Part shown: piece after piece, positions 8,748 to 16,812 of the stretch | How positions within the stretch are numbered: position 1 is the stretch's first letter | Layout: every line of letters begins with the position of its first letter | Source of the DNA: Candidatus Binatia bacterium | Lineage (GTDB): Bacteria; Desulfobacterota; Binatia; HRBIN30 | Assembly (NCBI GenBank): GCA_023150935.1 | Contig: JAKLJW010000022.1 | Span: 24,526-88,525, forward strand | Direction of reading: 5' to 3' | DNA length: 64,000 nt | Notes under the pieces: generated by a model | Database searches by the model: none | Told to the model about the DNA's origin: nothing | The model's input: only the letters and a program-made list of their open reading frames with translations | Position numbers and translations under genes: made by a program

Positions 8748-9542
8748 ATGAGCGTACGCGAGCCGACTACAATGGGTGAATATCTCGAACGAATCGACGC
8801 GGGGATCGATGTGTGCGACGGCCTGCGGGGTCTGGCGGACGTGGACGCCGAGGCGATCCCGGCGGCCACGCGGGCCGGAGAGGGCGATGCGGCGTTCGAC
8901 CAGTACATGCGCTCGCTGTTCCTCTACCTCGAAGCCAAGTTCGAGTATTTCTGGTTCGAGAGCCCGGAGATCGCGGCCATGGTCCGGCAGGCGAGACCGT
9001 CCGTCGAGGAGTTCTCGGCCAACGACTTCGCCGATCTGGCGCGCGTCCTGCTGTACCTCATGCAGGGGTGTCGCTACGAACGGAAGGACGAAGCACCCGG
9101 CGATCTGGCGTGTACCGATCCCACACCCGTCACCGCCGGGTCGGATCGGGTGACGCCGGCGCTCACGGTCGCGCGTACGTTCCTGACGCATGACCGGTGC
9201 GGCCGGGCCCCGCTCGAGGAATTCCTCAGTGCCGCCTGTGCGCAAGGGGCCGTCGGATACTTCTTCACCACCGGCCGACTCGGCCAGGATGCGCTCGCCT
9301 ACCTCGGTCAGCTTGCCGACGGCCCCTTCGCCGAACGCATGTACGTCGTCGACCCCGCCAAGCTGTTGCACCTGATCGAGATCTCGCACGATATCTGCGA
9401 CGAGATAGACGAGCTTGGCCTGCTTGCGGCGCTGGAAGACCTCGATGCGGGCGAGGAGGAGTTCGCGTTCGCGGAGAGCGTCGAGGTCCTGCGCGGCGAA
9501 GCCCAGGAAATTCTCACGGCGCCGCCGAGCGGGGACGGGTGA
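8748..9542 (+). CDS. Hypothetical protein, possibly restriction-endonuclease-like fold
   Basis: Predicted 264-residue soluble acidic protein, starting 17 bases after the tRNA with GGAAGA before the ATG. The N-terminal two thirds are helical without a recognised motif. The segment about 155-215 (RTFLTHDRCGRAPLEEFL, GAVGYFFTTGRLGQDALAYL, MYVVDPAKLLHLI) recalls the C-terminal half of Mrr-type restriction endonuclease domains, where ITTxxF precedes a strand ending in the IDG motif, but the expected D-(E/Q)-x-K catalytic set is not evident. It could equally be an unrelated Rossmann-like domain. The next gene overlaps its stop as GTGA, indicating translational coupling. Confidence 0.6.
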   Translation: MSVREPTTMGEYLERIDAGIDVCDGLRGLADVDAEAIPAATRAGEGDAAFDQYMRSLFLYLEAKFEYFWFESPEIAAMVRQARPSVEEFSANDFADLARVLLYLMQGCRYERKDEAPGDLACTDPTPVTAGSDRVTPALTVARTFLTHDRCGRAPLEEFLSAACAQGAVGYFFTTGRLGQDALAYLGQLADGPFAERMYVVDPAKLLHLIEISHDICDEIDELGLLAALEDLDAGEEEFAFAESVEVLRGEAQEILTAPPSGDG

Positions 9543-10660
9543 CGCGGGCTCATCGCGCCCGGTCGAAACTCAAGCCCACAGGTTCCCGGTATTCGGTGGC
9601 CCCGGCAGTGCCCATCCAGTGGCGATCGACGCGGCGGGGCACGAGTGAGGCCGCCGCGCGCCTGGTACTGACGGTGGTGTGGCTGGCGGTTGCCGCCGGC
9701 CTGGCGCCGGTCTCCGTTGGCGCGGCCACAACCGATCACCTGTACGGGACGTGTATGTTACCCGGCGGGGAGGGCTGGGCGGTGGGGGCTTTCGGCACCG
9801 TTCTGCACACCCGGGATGGGGGAGCTAACTGGCAGGCGCAGGTGTCGGGCGTGACCGAACCGCTGTTCGGCGTCGCCTGCGCCGATCGGTTGCACGGTTG
9901 GGCGGTCGGTCGCGGCGGCGTGACAATCGCCACTCGGGACGGCGGTAAGACCTGGCGCACGCAAACCTCCGGCACGACCAAGCACCTCTTCGCGGTTGTC
10001 GCGCTCGGGCCGCTGCTGGCCTGGGCGGTCGGAGACTGGGGGGCCGTCCTGACCACCGACGACGGCGGTATGACCTGGCAGGATCGTTCTCTCGACCGCG
10101 ATGTCATTCTCAACGGCATGAGCTGGCCGGATCGCACGCACGGCTGGATCGTCGGCGAGGCGGGCGCCGTTTTCGCCACCGACGATGGCGGGGTGACGTG
10201 GCGTGAACGCCGGACCGGCGTCGACAAGACGCTCTTTGGCGTATGGTTCGAAACGCCGCAGCGCGGCTGGGTGGTTGGCATCGACGGGCTCATCCAGCGC
10301 ACCGACGATGGCGGGGCGACCTGGGTGGTGCAGCACGGCGATGCCGCGGTGGCCGGACTGGAGCAGGTCGGTTTCGCACATACACTGGACAACCCGAGCC
10401 TGTACGACGTCGCGGTCGGCGACGGGTACGGTGTGGCCGTGGGCGATAACGGCAGCGTCTTCGTGAGCACCGACGGCGGCGCCCGCTGGCGGCGTTCCGC
10501 CGGTTTGCCCGCGGTCGGCTTGCGCTGGCTGCGCGGACTCGGCCTTGGCCATGGTGGGCGGGGCGTTCTGGTCGGGGCCAACGGCCTCGCGGCGGCCGTC
10601 GACGCGGCGCGGCTCGGCGGCCGCGAGGCGAGCGGGCATGCTCCCCAGGGCATGGATTGA
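9539..10660 (+). CDS. YCF48-like BNR-repeat exported protein
   Basis: Predicted periplasmic propeller of 373 residues. GTG at 9539 overlaps the previous stop; a GTG at 9596 is an alternative, and both place the hydrophobic export segment LVLTVVWLAVAAGLAPVSVG ahead of the mature part. Repeats of the form GWAVGxxGxVLxTxDGGxTWxxQ occur six to seven times, the signature of the photosystem-assembly factor YCF48 family and related BNR proteins. In non-photosynthetic bacteria such proteins often sit beside MMPL/RND transporters. Here the MMPL gene starts 23 bases inside this gene, and a DUF1329 gene follows, so the three form one coupled operon. The role is unknown, perhaps an accessory to export of a lipid or other hydrophobic compound. 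Confidence 0.85.
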   Translation: MTRAHRARSKLKPTGSRYSVAPAVPIQWRSTRRGTSEAAARLVLTVVWLAVAAGLAPVSVGAATTDHLYGTCMLPGGEGWAVGAFGTVLHTRDGGANWQAQVSGVTEPLFGVACADRLHGWAVGRGGVTIATRDGGKTWRTQTSGTTKHLFAVVALGPLLAWAVGDWGAVLTTDDGGMTWQDRSLDRDVILNGMSWPDRTHGWIVGEAGAVFATDDGGVTWRERRTGVDKTLFGVWFETPQRGWVVGIDGLIQRTDDGGATWVVQHGDAAVAGLEQVGFAHTLDNPSLYDVAVGDGYGVAVGDNGSVFVSTDGGARWRRSAGLPAVGLRWLRGLGLGHGGRGVLVGANGLAAAVDAARLGGREASGHAPQGMD

Positions 10661-13031
10661 GCGCTACCTCGCCTTCCTCCTGCGCAACCGCCTGACGGTC
10701 GCGCTTGGGATTGCCGCGGGAACGGCGTTCTTCGTCTGGTACGCGATCTTCCGGCTGGCGATCGTGCCGAACTTCCTGGATCTCCAGCCGCCCAACCACC
10801 CGTACATTCGCGTCTACCACAAGTACCGCGGCATGTTCGGCACTTCGAACCTGCTGGCCATCGCCGTCGAAGCGCGGCAGGGGACCATCTTCGACGACCC
10901 GGCTATCGTCGAGACGGTCGACCGCATTACGCTCGATCTGCTGCAGCAGGTGCCGGGGGTGAACCCCGAGCAGGTCATCTCGATCACGCACCCGAAGTTG
11001 AAGACAACCCTCACCTCGGGGTCGGGCATCAAGGTGGTGCCGCTGGTCTACCCGCGGCTGCCGCGCGACGCCGAGGATCTCGAGTTCCTGCGCAAGAAGA
11101 TTTACACCACTGAAGGCGTACGCGGCCTCTTTGTCTCCCCGGACGACACCTCGACGCTGATCACCGCCGGCTTCTGGGAGGAGTACTTCGACCTGCCGGC
11201 CATGTGGCGCAAGATCGGGGAAATCAAGCAGCGCGAAGAAGCCGGCGGCAAGGTCCGCATCCACGTTACCGGCTTCCCGATCCTGTACGCGTACTTCATG
11301 GACACTTTGCCGACGATGGGCTGGGTGTTGGGGGCCACTGCCGCCGCGATCGTGCTGTTGCTCTGGTTCTACTTTCGGACCGTGCAGGGCGTGGCGATCC
11401 CCGTGTTCTCCGGACTGATGAGCGCGGTGTGGGGTCTCGGCTTCGCGGGTCTGTGCGGTTTCACGCTGAATCCTCTCGTCATCGTCGTCTTCGTACTGAT
11501 TACGGCGCGCGCGCTGAGTCATTCCGTGCAGTCGATGGAGCGCTACCACGAAGAGTACTTCCTTTGCGGGGACAAGCGCGAGGCGATCTTGCGGTCGTAC
11601 GTGAGTCTGTACAGCCCGGCGATGGTTTCGATCGCCGCCGACACGGCGGCGACACTGACCATCGCGGTCGCGACCATCCCGTTGATGCGCAAACTCGCCT
11701 TCGTGGCCGCCTTCTGGATCCTCTCGATCTTTCTGAGCGTGGTGACGCTGCACCCCATCATCCTGTCGTACGTTCGGCCGCCCCGGCGCGTGCCGCGGCC
11801 GGGGCGCTGGTCGGATGCGCTTTACACGGCAATCACGCGCCTGCTCGTTGCGCTCGGCGCCGGGCCGATGCGCTGGGCCGTGGTCGCTCTGTTTGCGGCC
11901 ACGATGGTCTTCGGGCTGTACTACGGACATCAATTGAAGACCGGCGACACCGAGCCCGGCGCGGCGCTGCTGTACGCGGACCATCCTTACAACGTCGCCT
12001 TCCGGCGATTGAACGAGAAGTTCGTCGGCGTCGCCAGTCAACTGGTGATCATCGCGGAGGGCAAGAAGCCGGGCGCTATCCGCGATGCGCGCACGCTGCA
12101 ACAGATCGATCGCTTCCAGCGCCACATGGAGCAAGGCGAGGGGGCGACCGGTTCGTTGACGGCCAATACGTTGCTCAAGAAGATCTTCCGCACTTTTCGC
12201 GAGGGCGATCCGAAATGGGAGATGCTGCCGGCCGATGCGGATCATATCGGCCAGTTGTTCTTCCTGCTGGCGTCCGGAACGGGCCGCGGCGAGATGGATC
12301 GTTTTTTCAGTCCCGACGCCACTAACGCGACGATCACGGTCTTTTACGACAGTTACGACAACAACGTCATCGGCAGCGCCATCGAGCGGGCACAGGCGTA
12401 CATCGCGTCGCACGTCAGCCCCGACGACGACGTGCGCTACCGACTCGCCGGCGGGTTGCTCGGCATCCTTGCGGCGACCAACGAGGAAGTCGATTGGTCT
12501 TATCGGGTCAACGTGCCGTTGATCTTTCTTTCGGTCTTCCTGCTGAGCTGGCTCACGTACAGGTCGGTCATCGGCGCGTTGATCGTGCTGATTCCCTCGC
12601 TGGTGGCGCAGCCGCTTTCCGAGGCGGTGATGTTTCTCATGGGGATCGACTTCAATATCAATTCGCTCCCCGTGGCCGCCATCGGCATTGGCATCGGTAT
12701 AGACTACGGGTATTACGTGCTCAGTCGCATAGTCGAGGAATACGAGAAGACCGGCGATTTCGAGGTGGCCAATCGGATCGCGCTTGCCACCACCGGCAAG
12801 GCGATCATCTTTACCGGGACGACGCTGGTGGTGAGTGTGATGTTCTGGCTCTTTCATCCGTTGAAGTTCGCCTCCGAGATGGCCTTTCTGCTGATGATGT
12901 TGATGATCTTCCACGCCGTCGGTGCGCTCGTCTTCATTCCCGCCCTGGTGTCGCTCTTGCGGCCTCGCTTTGCGGTGGAGCGGGCCGAGCGGCGCGTGCG
13001 CCTGGGGGCGGAAGTAAGCGCGGAAGGATGA
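10638..13031 (+). CDS. MMPL/RND-family transporter
   Basis: Inner-membrane proton-driven transporter of 797 residues. It has the duplicated RND/MMPL plan: one helix, a large periplasmic loop, a block of five helices (from about residue 215), a seventh helix near residue 415, a second periplasmic loop, and a final five-helix block. The second block contains AIGIGIGIDYGYYVLSR (about 680-695), the conserved GxxxDYxxY proton-relay element of MMPL proteins. Full length for the single-chain family. Start ATG 10638 lies inside the end of the YCF48-like gene and the stop overlaps the next start as ATGA. Family members export lipids, hopanoids or siderophores; the cargo here is not known. Confidence 0.9.
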   Translation: MLPRAWIERYLAFLLRNRLTVALGIAAGTAFFVWYAIFRLAIVPNFLDLQPPNHPYIRVYHKYRGMFGTSNLLAIAVEARQGTIFDDPAIVETVDRITLDLLQQVPGVNPEQVISITHPKLKTTLTSGSGIKVVPLVYPRLPRDAEDLEFLRKKIYTTEGVRGLFVSPDDTSTLITAGFWEEYFDLPAMWRKIGEIKQREEAGGKVRIHVTGFPILYAYFMDTLPTMGWVLGATAAAIVLLLWFYFRTVQGVAIPVFSGLMSAVWGLGFAGLCGFTLNPLVIVVFVLITARALSHSVQSMERYHEEYFLCGDKREAILRSYVSLYSPAMVSIAADTAATLTIAVATIPLMRKLAFVAAFWILSIFLSVVTLHPIILSYVRPPRRVPRPGRWSDALYTAITRLLVALGAGPMRWAVVALFAATMVFGLYYGHQLKTGDTEPGAALLYADHPYNVAFRRLNEKFVGVASQLVIIAEGKKPGAIRDARTLQQIDRFQRHMEQGEGATGSLTANTLLKKIFRTFREGDPKWEMLPADADHIGQLFFLLASGTGRGEMDRFFSPDATNATITVFYDSYDNNVIGSAIERAQAYIASHVSPDDDVRYRLAGGLLGILAATNEEVDWSYRVNVPLIFLSVFLLSWLTYRSVIGALIVLIPSLVAQPLSEAVMFLMGIDFNINSLPVAAIGIGIGIDYGYYVLSRIVEEYEKTGDFEVANRIALATTGKAIIFTGTTLVVSVMFWLFHPLKFASEMAFLLMMLMIFHAVGALVFIPALVSLLRPRFAVERAERRVRLGAEVSAEG

Positions 13032-14398
13032 CGGTCCGGGGGGCGACGGTGAACGTCAGGTTGGTGCTGCTGCTGGTGGCTGCCGCCGTTGCCGGGGTCG
13101 GCGCCGCGCGCGCGGACGGCGGGCCGCCGACTGGCACCGACGGCCTTGCCCCGGGCACCGTGCTCGACCCCACGACCGCCGCCGCGGCCGGCGAACTCCT
13201 GCCGCCCGAGATCCTGCGCCACTACGAAAGCGGCCGGTACCGCAATCCCATCGTCGACTGGCCGCTCGGCGTGTTTCGCTGGGAACCGTCGTTTAAGGCC
13301 GCCACGGACGACAACCGGGGCCGCTACGACGTGGACGCCGCGGGAATGATCGTGGAGAAGGCCGGCGGCAAGCAGCCGCCTTTCGTCTATGGGCTGCCGT
13401 TCCCGTCGATCGATCCGCAGGATCGGACCGCCGCCATCAAGATTCTCTGGAACTACCAGTATCACTACTGGAGCGAAGGCAACAGCAACAACGTGACGGC
13501 GCTGAGCTGGGTCAACCCCGGCGGGCTCGACCGCGAAGCGGTGCAGGATGTCCGCTTCCTATACTACGACGGCCAGGACGCTGACCGCCGCGTGCCCAAC
13601 CCGAACAACTTCTCGCAGCAGTTCGTTACCATGGCCCTGGCGCCGGCCGACCTCAACGGGACGGCCACGCTCACCTGGCGATACCGAGACGCCCACAAGC
13701 GAGACGCCGTCTGGGTCTACGTGCCCGCCTTGCGCCGGGTCCGGGCGGTCAGCCCCGCCAACCGCTCCGACGGCTTTCTCGGTTCGGACATGAGTCAGGA
13801 CGACGGACCTTTCTTCGACGGCAAGCCGGAGGACTTCGTCTGGGCGCTGGCCGGGGAGGCGGACACGTTGCGATTGGTCGATCCGTGGAGCTTCAACGGG
13901 GGCGGGCCGGGATCGCAGAAGTGGCTGACGACGGGGGGGTGGCGCGCGGTCTGGCCCCGCATGCCGGTGGCCGGATTTCAGGACTCGCAATGGCGGGGCG
14001 TGGCGTGGGCTCCGTTGCCGGCCGGATTGGCGCGCCGGCGGTGTTGGATCGTCGAGGGGACGCCGCGGGACCGCTACTATCTTTACGGCCGGGTGCAGCT
14101 TTACATCGACAAGGAAACGTATCAGGGCGCCTGGAACCGCAAGTTCTCGTGGTCGGGCGAACTCCTGAACACCGTGCAGGTGGTGGTGTATCAGAAGCAA
14201 CCCTTCGAACGGCCGGATGGGGTCAAGGACTGGATTTGGGATTCGAACTTTTCCTACCAGGCGGCGGAGAACCTGAAGCAGAATCGAGCCACGGTCGCCG
14301 GCCTGGTCCCCCGCGGGTCGGAGGTGCCGAACGACCGGCGGGTGACCTTCGAGCCGGGGCTCTTCGAGTCGCAGACCCTGCACCGGCTGGGCAAGTAG
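13028..14398 (+). CDS. DUF1329 outer-membrane-associated protein
   Basis: Predicted exported protein of 456 residues with signal peptide LVLLLVAAAVAGVGAARA. Conserved features of DUF1329, a family related in fold to LolA-type lipoprotein carriers, include LPPEILRHYESGRY, the NYQYHYWSEGNSNN segment, TWRYRDAHKRDAVWVYVPALRRVR, and SQDDGPFFDGKPEDF. The fold would offer a hydrophobic cavity for an acyl chain, which fits a partner of the adjacent MMPL transporter. ATG 13028 overlaps the MMPL stop (ATGA) with GGAAGG upstream. The operon in many gamma-proteobacteria also includes a DUF1302 gene; none is seen here. Confidence 0.87.
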   Translation: MTVRGATVNVRLVLLLVAAAVAGVGAARADGGPPTGTDGLAPGTVLDPTTAAAAGELLPPEILRHYESGRYRNPIVDWPLGVFRWEPSFKAATDDNRGRYDVDAAGMIVEKAGGKQPPFVYGLPFPSIDPQDRTAAIKILWNYQYHYWSEGNSNNVTALSWVNPGGLDREAVQDVRFLYYDGQDADRRVPNPNNFSQQFVTMALAPADLNGTATLTWRYRDAHKRDAVWVYVPALRRVRAVSPANRSDGFLGSDMSQDDGPFFDGKPEDFVWALAGEADTLRLVDPWSFNGGGPGSQKWLTTGGWRAVWPRMPVAGFQDSQWRGVAWAPLPAGLARRRCWIVEGTPRDRYYLYGRVQLYIDKETYQGAWNRKFSWSGELLNTVQVVVYQKQPFERPDGVKDWIWDSNFSYQAAENLKQNRATVAGLVPRGSEVPNDRRVTFEPGLFESQTLHRLGK

Positions 14399-14417
14399 GA
14401 AAGCTGCGTACCCGGAG

Positions 14418-14481
14418 AGCGTGCGCGGAGCGCCCGCTCCACCACGCTCACGGTGGAACGCGCGCTCCGCGCGCGTTTGGC
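14418..14481. repeat. Dispersed GC-rich inverted repeat, single copy
   Basis: Contains GTGCGCGGAGCGCCCGCTCCACC, cut here as GTGCGCGGAGCG plus CCCGCTCCACC, followed by ACGCTCAC and then GGTGGAACGCGCGCTCCGCGC. TCCACC (14438-14443) pairs with GGTGGA (14452-14457), and the outer GC tracts extend the pairing. The same core occurs twice in tandem at 40751-40838. It lies where the 3' half of the relE-like gene should be, and supplies that frame's stop codon. Confidence 0.7.
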
Positions 14482-14663
14482 GGTGAGGCGACGGAGTAGC
14501 CGGAAAGCTTCTCGCTTCCGTGCGGGCGCGGCTCGGTGGTCAGTTCCAGGATCGATACGGCCGCATTTCCGCGGAGGTCCCTGGGGAGGGCGCGCAGATC
14601 CTTCACGACGCTTCTGCTAATCTGCAGCGTCCACGCGGGCAAGCAGATCCTCGAGTGACGCAA
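14448..14663 (-). pseudogene. Truncated RelE-family toxin
   Basis: Only the N-terminal half of a RelE/ParE-type mRNA-interferase toxin remains. The frame reads WTLQISRSVVKDLRALPRDL, then SILELTTEPRPHGSEKLSGY, matching the family up to the KLxGx motif. The following catalytic strands (usually WRIRVGDYRVIY) are missing; instead the frame runs SVASPPNARGARVPP and stops inside the dispersed GC-rich repeat. The likely original start is TTG at about 14645, overlapping the upstream antitoxin gene, as usual for coupled pairs. It should be inactive. Confidence 0.72.
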
Positions 14664-14811
14664 TGGCGATCCGGGGCTCCGACTTCCGCTCCTCGATCAG
14701 TTGCAGGTCCTCCAGTTCCTCGAGTCGCTCAACCAGGGCGCGAAACTCGTCAATGGGCAGAACAACCGCCGTCTTGTGCCCTTCCGAATCGATCAAGAAC
14801 TGGGCGTTCAT
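14617..14811 (-). CDS. Antitoxin, Phd/YefM-RelB-like
   Basis: Predicted 64-residue antitoxin. ATG at 14811 follows the strong site GGAGGGG by 5 bases. The N-terminus MNAQFLIDSEGHKTAVVLPIDEF is the usual strand-helix of prevent-host-death-like antitoxins, followed by an acidic, helical toxin-binding tail (VERLEELEDLQLIEERK, SLEDLLARVDAAD). The overlapping downstream gene is a truncated RelE toxin, so this antitoxin is now an orphan that may still bind related toxins or its own operator. Confidence 0.75.
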   Translation of the reverse strand: MNAQFLIDSEGHKTAVVLPIDEFRALVERLEELEDLQLIEERKSEPRIAIASLEDLLARVDAAD

Positions 14812-15016
14812 ATGACCCCTCCGCCGGTACCTCCTGCCTAACGGCAAATGCCGTGGACGGCAAGCGCAGTACGCGATTTGGGGGTCGCACCAGTGCCCGG
14901 TCACCTGCGCCCGCAGATGGGACTCGCGGCCGAGGTTGGGCACTGCCGACCGAGCGAAGAGCCAACGCGCCGCGTCGCGATTGACGGCGTGCGGATGAGC
15001 GACGATCAGGTCCGCG

Positions 15017-15109
15017 ACGGCGGGCCTCGGCGAAAAAGGTCGCCAGGTGTTCGTGCGCCAGCCGGTGCAACACGGTGCCCTCGGGATGGCGGCGGGTATA
15101 CGCGCATTG
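15017..15109 (-). pseudogene. Remnant of an IS91-family transposase (N-terminus)
   Basis: The minus strand reads YTRRHPEGTVLHRLAHEHLA then TFFAEARRRG, which matches the beginning of IS91/IS801-type transposases (usually RxPExTxLYxxVxxxLxxFLxxA before the zinc-binding Cys cluster). The frame then diverges and no Cys cluster or catalytic domain follows, so only about 30 codons survive. Recognition is from memory of the family pattern and rests on a short match. Confidence 0.45.
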
Positions 15110-15204
15110 GCCACGCCCCGGCCCCACGCCGCACTCACATCCGGCCCGCAACGATTGCTAAACACTCTGGTTCATAAATTCGCCAACGTATTCTACATGA
15201 CGCG

Positions 15205-15300
15205 ACCCGCTCACCCTTATGCTACCAGCTCACCCTTTCTACAGGTTGCGACCCGCTCACCCTAAGCCTGTCGAAGGGTGAGCCTGTCGATAGGGTGAGC
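15205..15300. repeat. CTCACCCT / GGGTGAGC palindromic repeats
   Basis: Three or four copies of CGACCCGCTCACCCT-like units are followed by CTGTCGAAGGGTGAGC and CTGTCGATAGGGTGAGC. CTCACCCTAAGCCTGTCGA and its complement-like partner make a short inverted repeat. A related unit, CTTCGACAGGCTCAGGGTGA, lies at 15442-15462. This TTCGACAGGCTCAGGGTGAGC type of element is widely dispersed in intergenic DNA of many bacteria. Confidence 0.7.
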
Positions 15301-15351
15301 TAACCGGTCGACATGGCCATCGCTCCCGCGTCGGTGTAGAAGAAGCGCAAG

Positions 15352-15462
15352 ATGTCGTTCTGGGTTTATCTCCTACGATGTGCCGATGGTTCATTCCAGG
15401 TTGGGCATACCGATAACCTCGAGCAACGAATGGAACAGCACGCTTCGACAGGCTCAGGGTGA
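15352..15462 (+). pseudogene. Truncated GIY-YIG nuclease (YhbQ/UPF0213-like)
   Basis: ATG 15352 opens 36 codons reading FWVYLLRCADGS, then VGHTDNLEQRMEQH, the N-terminal half of the small GIY-YIG nuclease domain (Y-x-L-x-C-x-D-G-x-x-x-x-G-x-T-x-x-L-x-x-R-x-x-x-H). Immediately after the histidine the frame enters the repeat GCTTCGACAGGCTCAGGGTG and stops at TGA inside it. The catalytic glutamate half of the domain is lost. The breakpoint at the repeat indicates insertion or recombination there. Confidence 0.7.
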
Positions 15463-15507
15463 GCGGGTGCGGATGCGTTGCCATACTTCTGCCGACGAGT
15501 ACGTAAG

Positions 15508-16218
15508 ATGAACGTTTCGGACGATCTCCGCGCTAACCTGCAGGGCAGCTTCGGCACTATCCTCGCCGACCCCCCGTGGCGGTTTGAAAACCGCACTGGG
15601 AAGATGGCCCCCGAACACCGCCGACTGCGCCGCTACGAGACGATGAGTATCCAGGACATCAAGGCGCTACCTGTGTCGGAACTCGCCGCACCTCGCTCCC
15701 ACCTGTACCTCTGGACACCCAACGCACTCCTTCAATGGGGGCTGGATACGATGAGTGCGTGGGGGTTCACGTACAAGGGCAATCTGGTTTGGTACAAGGT
15801 GCGCTACGATGGAGGCCCTGACGGTCGCGGCGTCGGGTTCTACTTCCGGAACGTAACCGAACTGGTGCTCTTCGGCGTGCGCGGCAATCTCCGCACGAAA
15901 GCGCCGGGGCGCCGTCAAGTGAACCTGTTTGCTTCCCGTAAGCGTGAGCACTCGTGCAAACCGGACCAACTATACGATATCATCGAAGACTGCTCCCCCG
16001 GTCCTTTCCTCGAACTGTTCGCTCGTCACTGCCGCGACGGCTGGGAGCAGTGGGGCGACGAACTCGAACAAGCACCCCATCGGCACCTGCCCATTCCGCG
16101 TCGCCGTACCGGCGCGTCAGTTCCAAGCGTCGGCCCGGCACCGGTTACCCCCCGACTGAGGTTTCGTCAGGTGTCCCGCAAGTGCTTGTTGCAGTTCCCT
16201 TCGGGGGTCGACCTGTAG
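15508..16218 (+). CDS. MT-A70-family N6-adenine DNA methyltransferase
   Basis: Predicted adenine methyltransferase of 236 residues. The catalytic motif DPPW lies at residues 21-24 (FGTILADPPWRFEN), with the downstream MT-A70 elements LPVSELAAPRSHLYLWTPNALL, GFTYKGNLVWYK, GVGFYFRNVTELVLFGVRG and the substrate region ASRKREHSCKPDQLYDIIE. Start ATG 15508; an upstream ATG in frame is absent. The last 45 or so residues after WEQWGDELEQ are Pro/Arg-rich and unlike the family, and the downstream DNA is repeat-rich, so the 3' end may have been rebuilt. No restriction enzyme gene is next to it; it may be an orphan or phage-like methylase in the accessory island. Confidence 0.85.
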   Translation: MNVSDDLRANLQGSFGTILADPPWRFENRTGKMAPEHRRLRRYETMSIQDIKALPVSELAAPRSHLYLWTPNALLQWGLDTMSAWGFTYKGNLVWYKVRYDGGPDGRGVGFYFRNVTELVLFGVRGNLRTKAPGRRQVNLFASRKREHSCKPDQLYDIIEDCSPGPFLELFARHCRDGWEQWGDELEQAPHRHLPIPRRRTGASVPSVGPAPVTPRLRFRQVSRKCLLQFPSGVDL

Positions 16219-16227
16219 TTCGGCGTG

Positions 16228-16400
16228 AACCAATCGGGGTCGGAATCGGGATCGGGATCGGAATCGAGGACGACCCGAGCTTCGGCCACGAGCGACTCTG
16301 GGTACGCCGGGCAACGGATCGATTCCGATACCGATTCCGATACCGACCCCGAGGGGAACTCGCCGCCAGGGAAATGCCGAACAAGACGCTCCACCAGACC
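16228..16400. repeat. Hexamer-rich dispersed repeat, copy 1
   Basis: An inverted pair of hexamer runs: GGGGTCGGAATCGGGATCGG (16228 onward) and, after about 50 bases, ATCGATTCCGATACCGATTC then CGATACCGACCCCGAGGGG, running on to GAACAAGACGCTCCACC at 16380-16396. The right-hand part from ATCGATTCC to CTCCACC is repeated almost exactly at 17158-17226, with one hexamer pair fewer. A related inverted copy is at about 61741-61800. Confidence 0.75.
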
Positions 16401-16512
16401 GGCGCCACGCGGCCAGGCTGGCCGCGTTCCGGTCCGGTGCCGGCTGGTGAACGGGAGCGTTCGGCAGGTGACCCAGACCGTGCTACGAGGCACCGCGTCG
16501 GCGACCCGGTGC

Positions 16513-16812
16513 ATGGCCTTCACGATCATCTACTCGCCAGAAGCAGTTGAGCACCTTGCGGTGCTCCCGAAAGCCACGCAGGTACTCGTGGTCGACCAAG
16601 TAGAAGAGCACCTCACGCACGAACCGGCGCTGCCGACCCGGAGGCGCAAGCTTCTTCGCCCTAATCCGATCGCTCCGTGGGAACTTCGATTGGGTGATAT
16701 CCGGGTCTTTTACGCTATCGAGGAAGGGCCGGAATCCCTTGTCAAGATTGCAGCGGTCGGCATCAAGCACCATAATGAGTTGTGGATCGGCAGGGAGAAG
16801 ATCGACTTATGA
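16513..16812 (+). CDS. RelE/ParE-family toxin
   Basis: Predicted 99-residue toxin of the RelE/ParE superfamily that would cleave ribosome-bound mRNA or act on gyrase. The fold's elements are complete: strand TIIYSPEAVEHLAVLPK, two helices, RRRKLLRPNPIAPWELRLGDIR, VFYAIEEG, and the final strand IAAVGIKHHNELWIGREK. ATG 16513 is used; the 5' side is repeat DNA. The antitoxin gene follows with a 4-base ATGA overlap, so the toxin is first, the reverse of the usual relBE order but known for higBA-type and some other pairs. Confidence 0.8.
   Translation: MAFTIIYSPEAVEHLAVLPKATQVLVVDQVEEHLTHEPALPTRRRKLLRPNPIAPWELRLGDIRVFYAIEEGPESLVKIAAVGIKHHNELWIGREKIDL

Larger units (their letters stand above)
14812..15351. 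other. Noncoding accessory stretch with gene remnants and repeats
   Basis: No intact gene is supported. It holds the minus-strand IS91-type transposase remnant (about 15017-15109) and a cluster of CTCACCCT/GGGTGAGC motifs from 15205 to 15300. Several short open frames on both strands lack start signals and homology features. Confidence 0.55.

Noticed and set aside
10290..12914. An 874-codon open frame on the minus strand opposite the MMPL gene
   Set aside because: Its translation is Arg/His/Asp/Gln-rich without domains, and the plus strand has a clear 12-helix transporter; long antisense frames are expected at this GC content.
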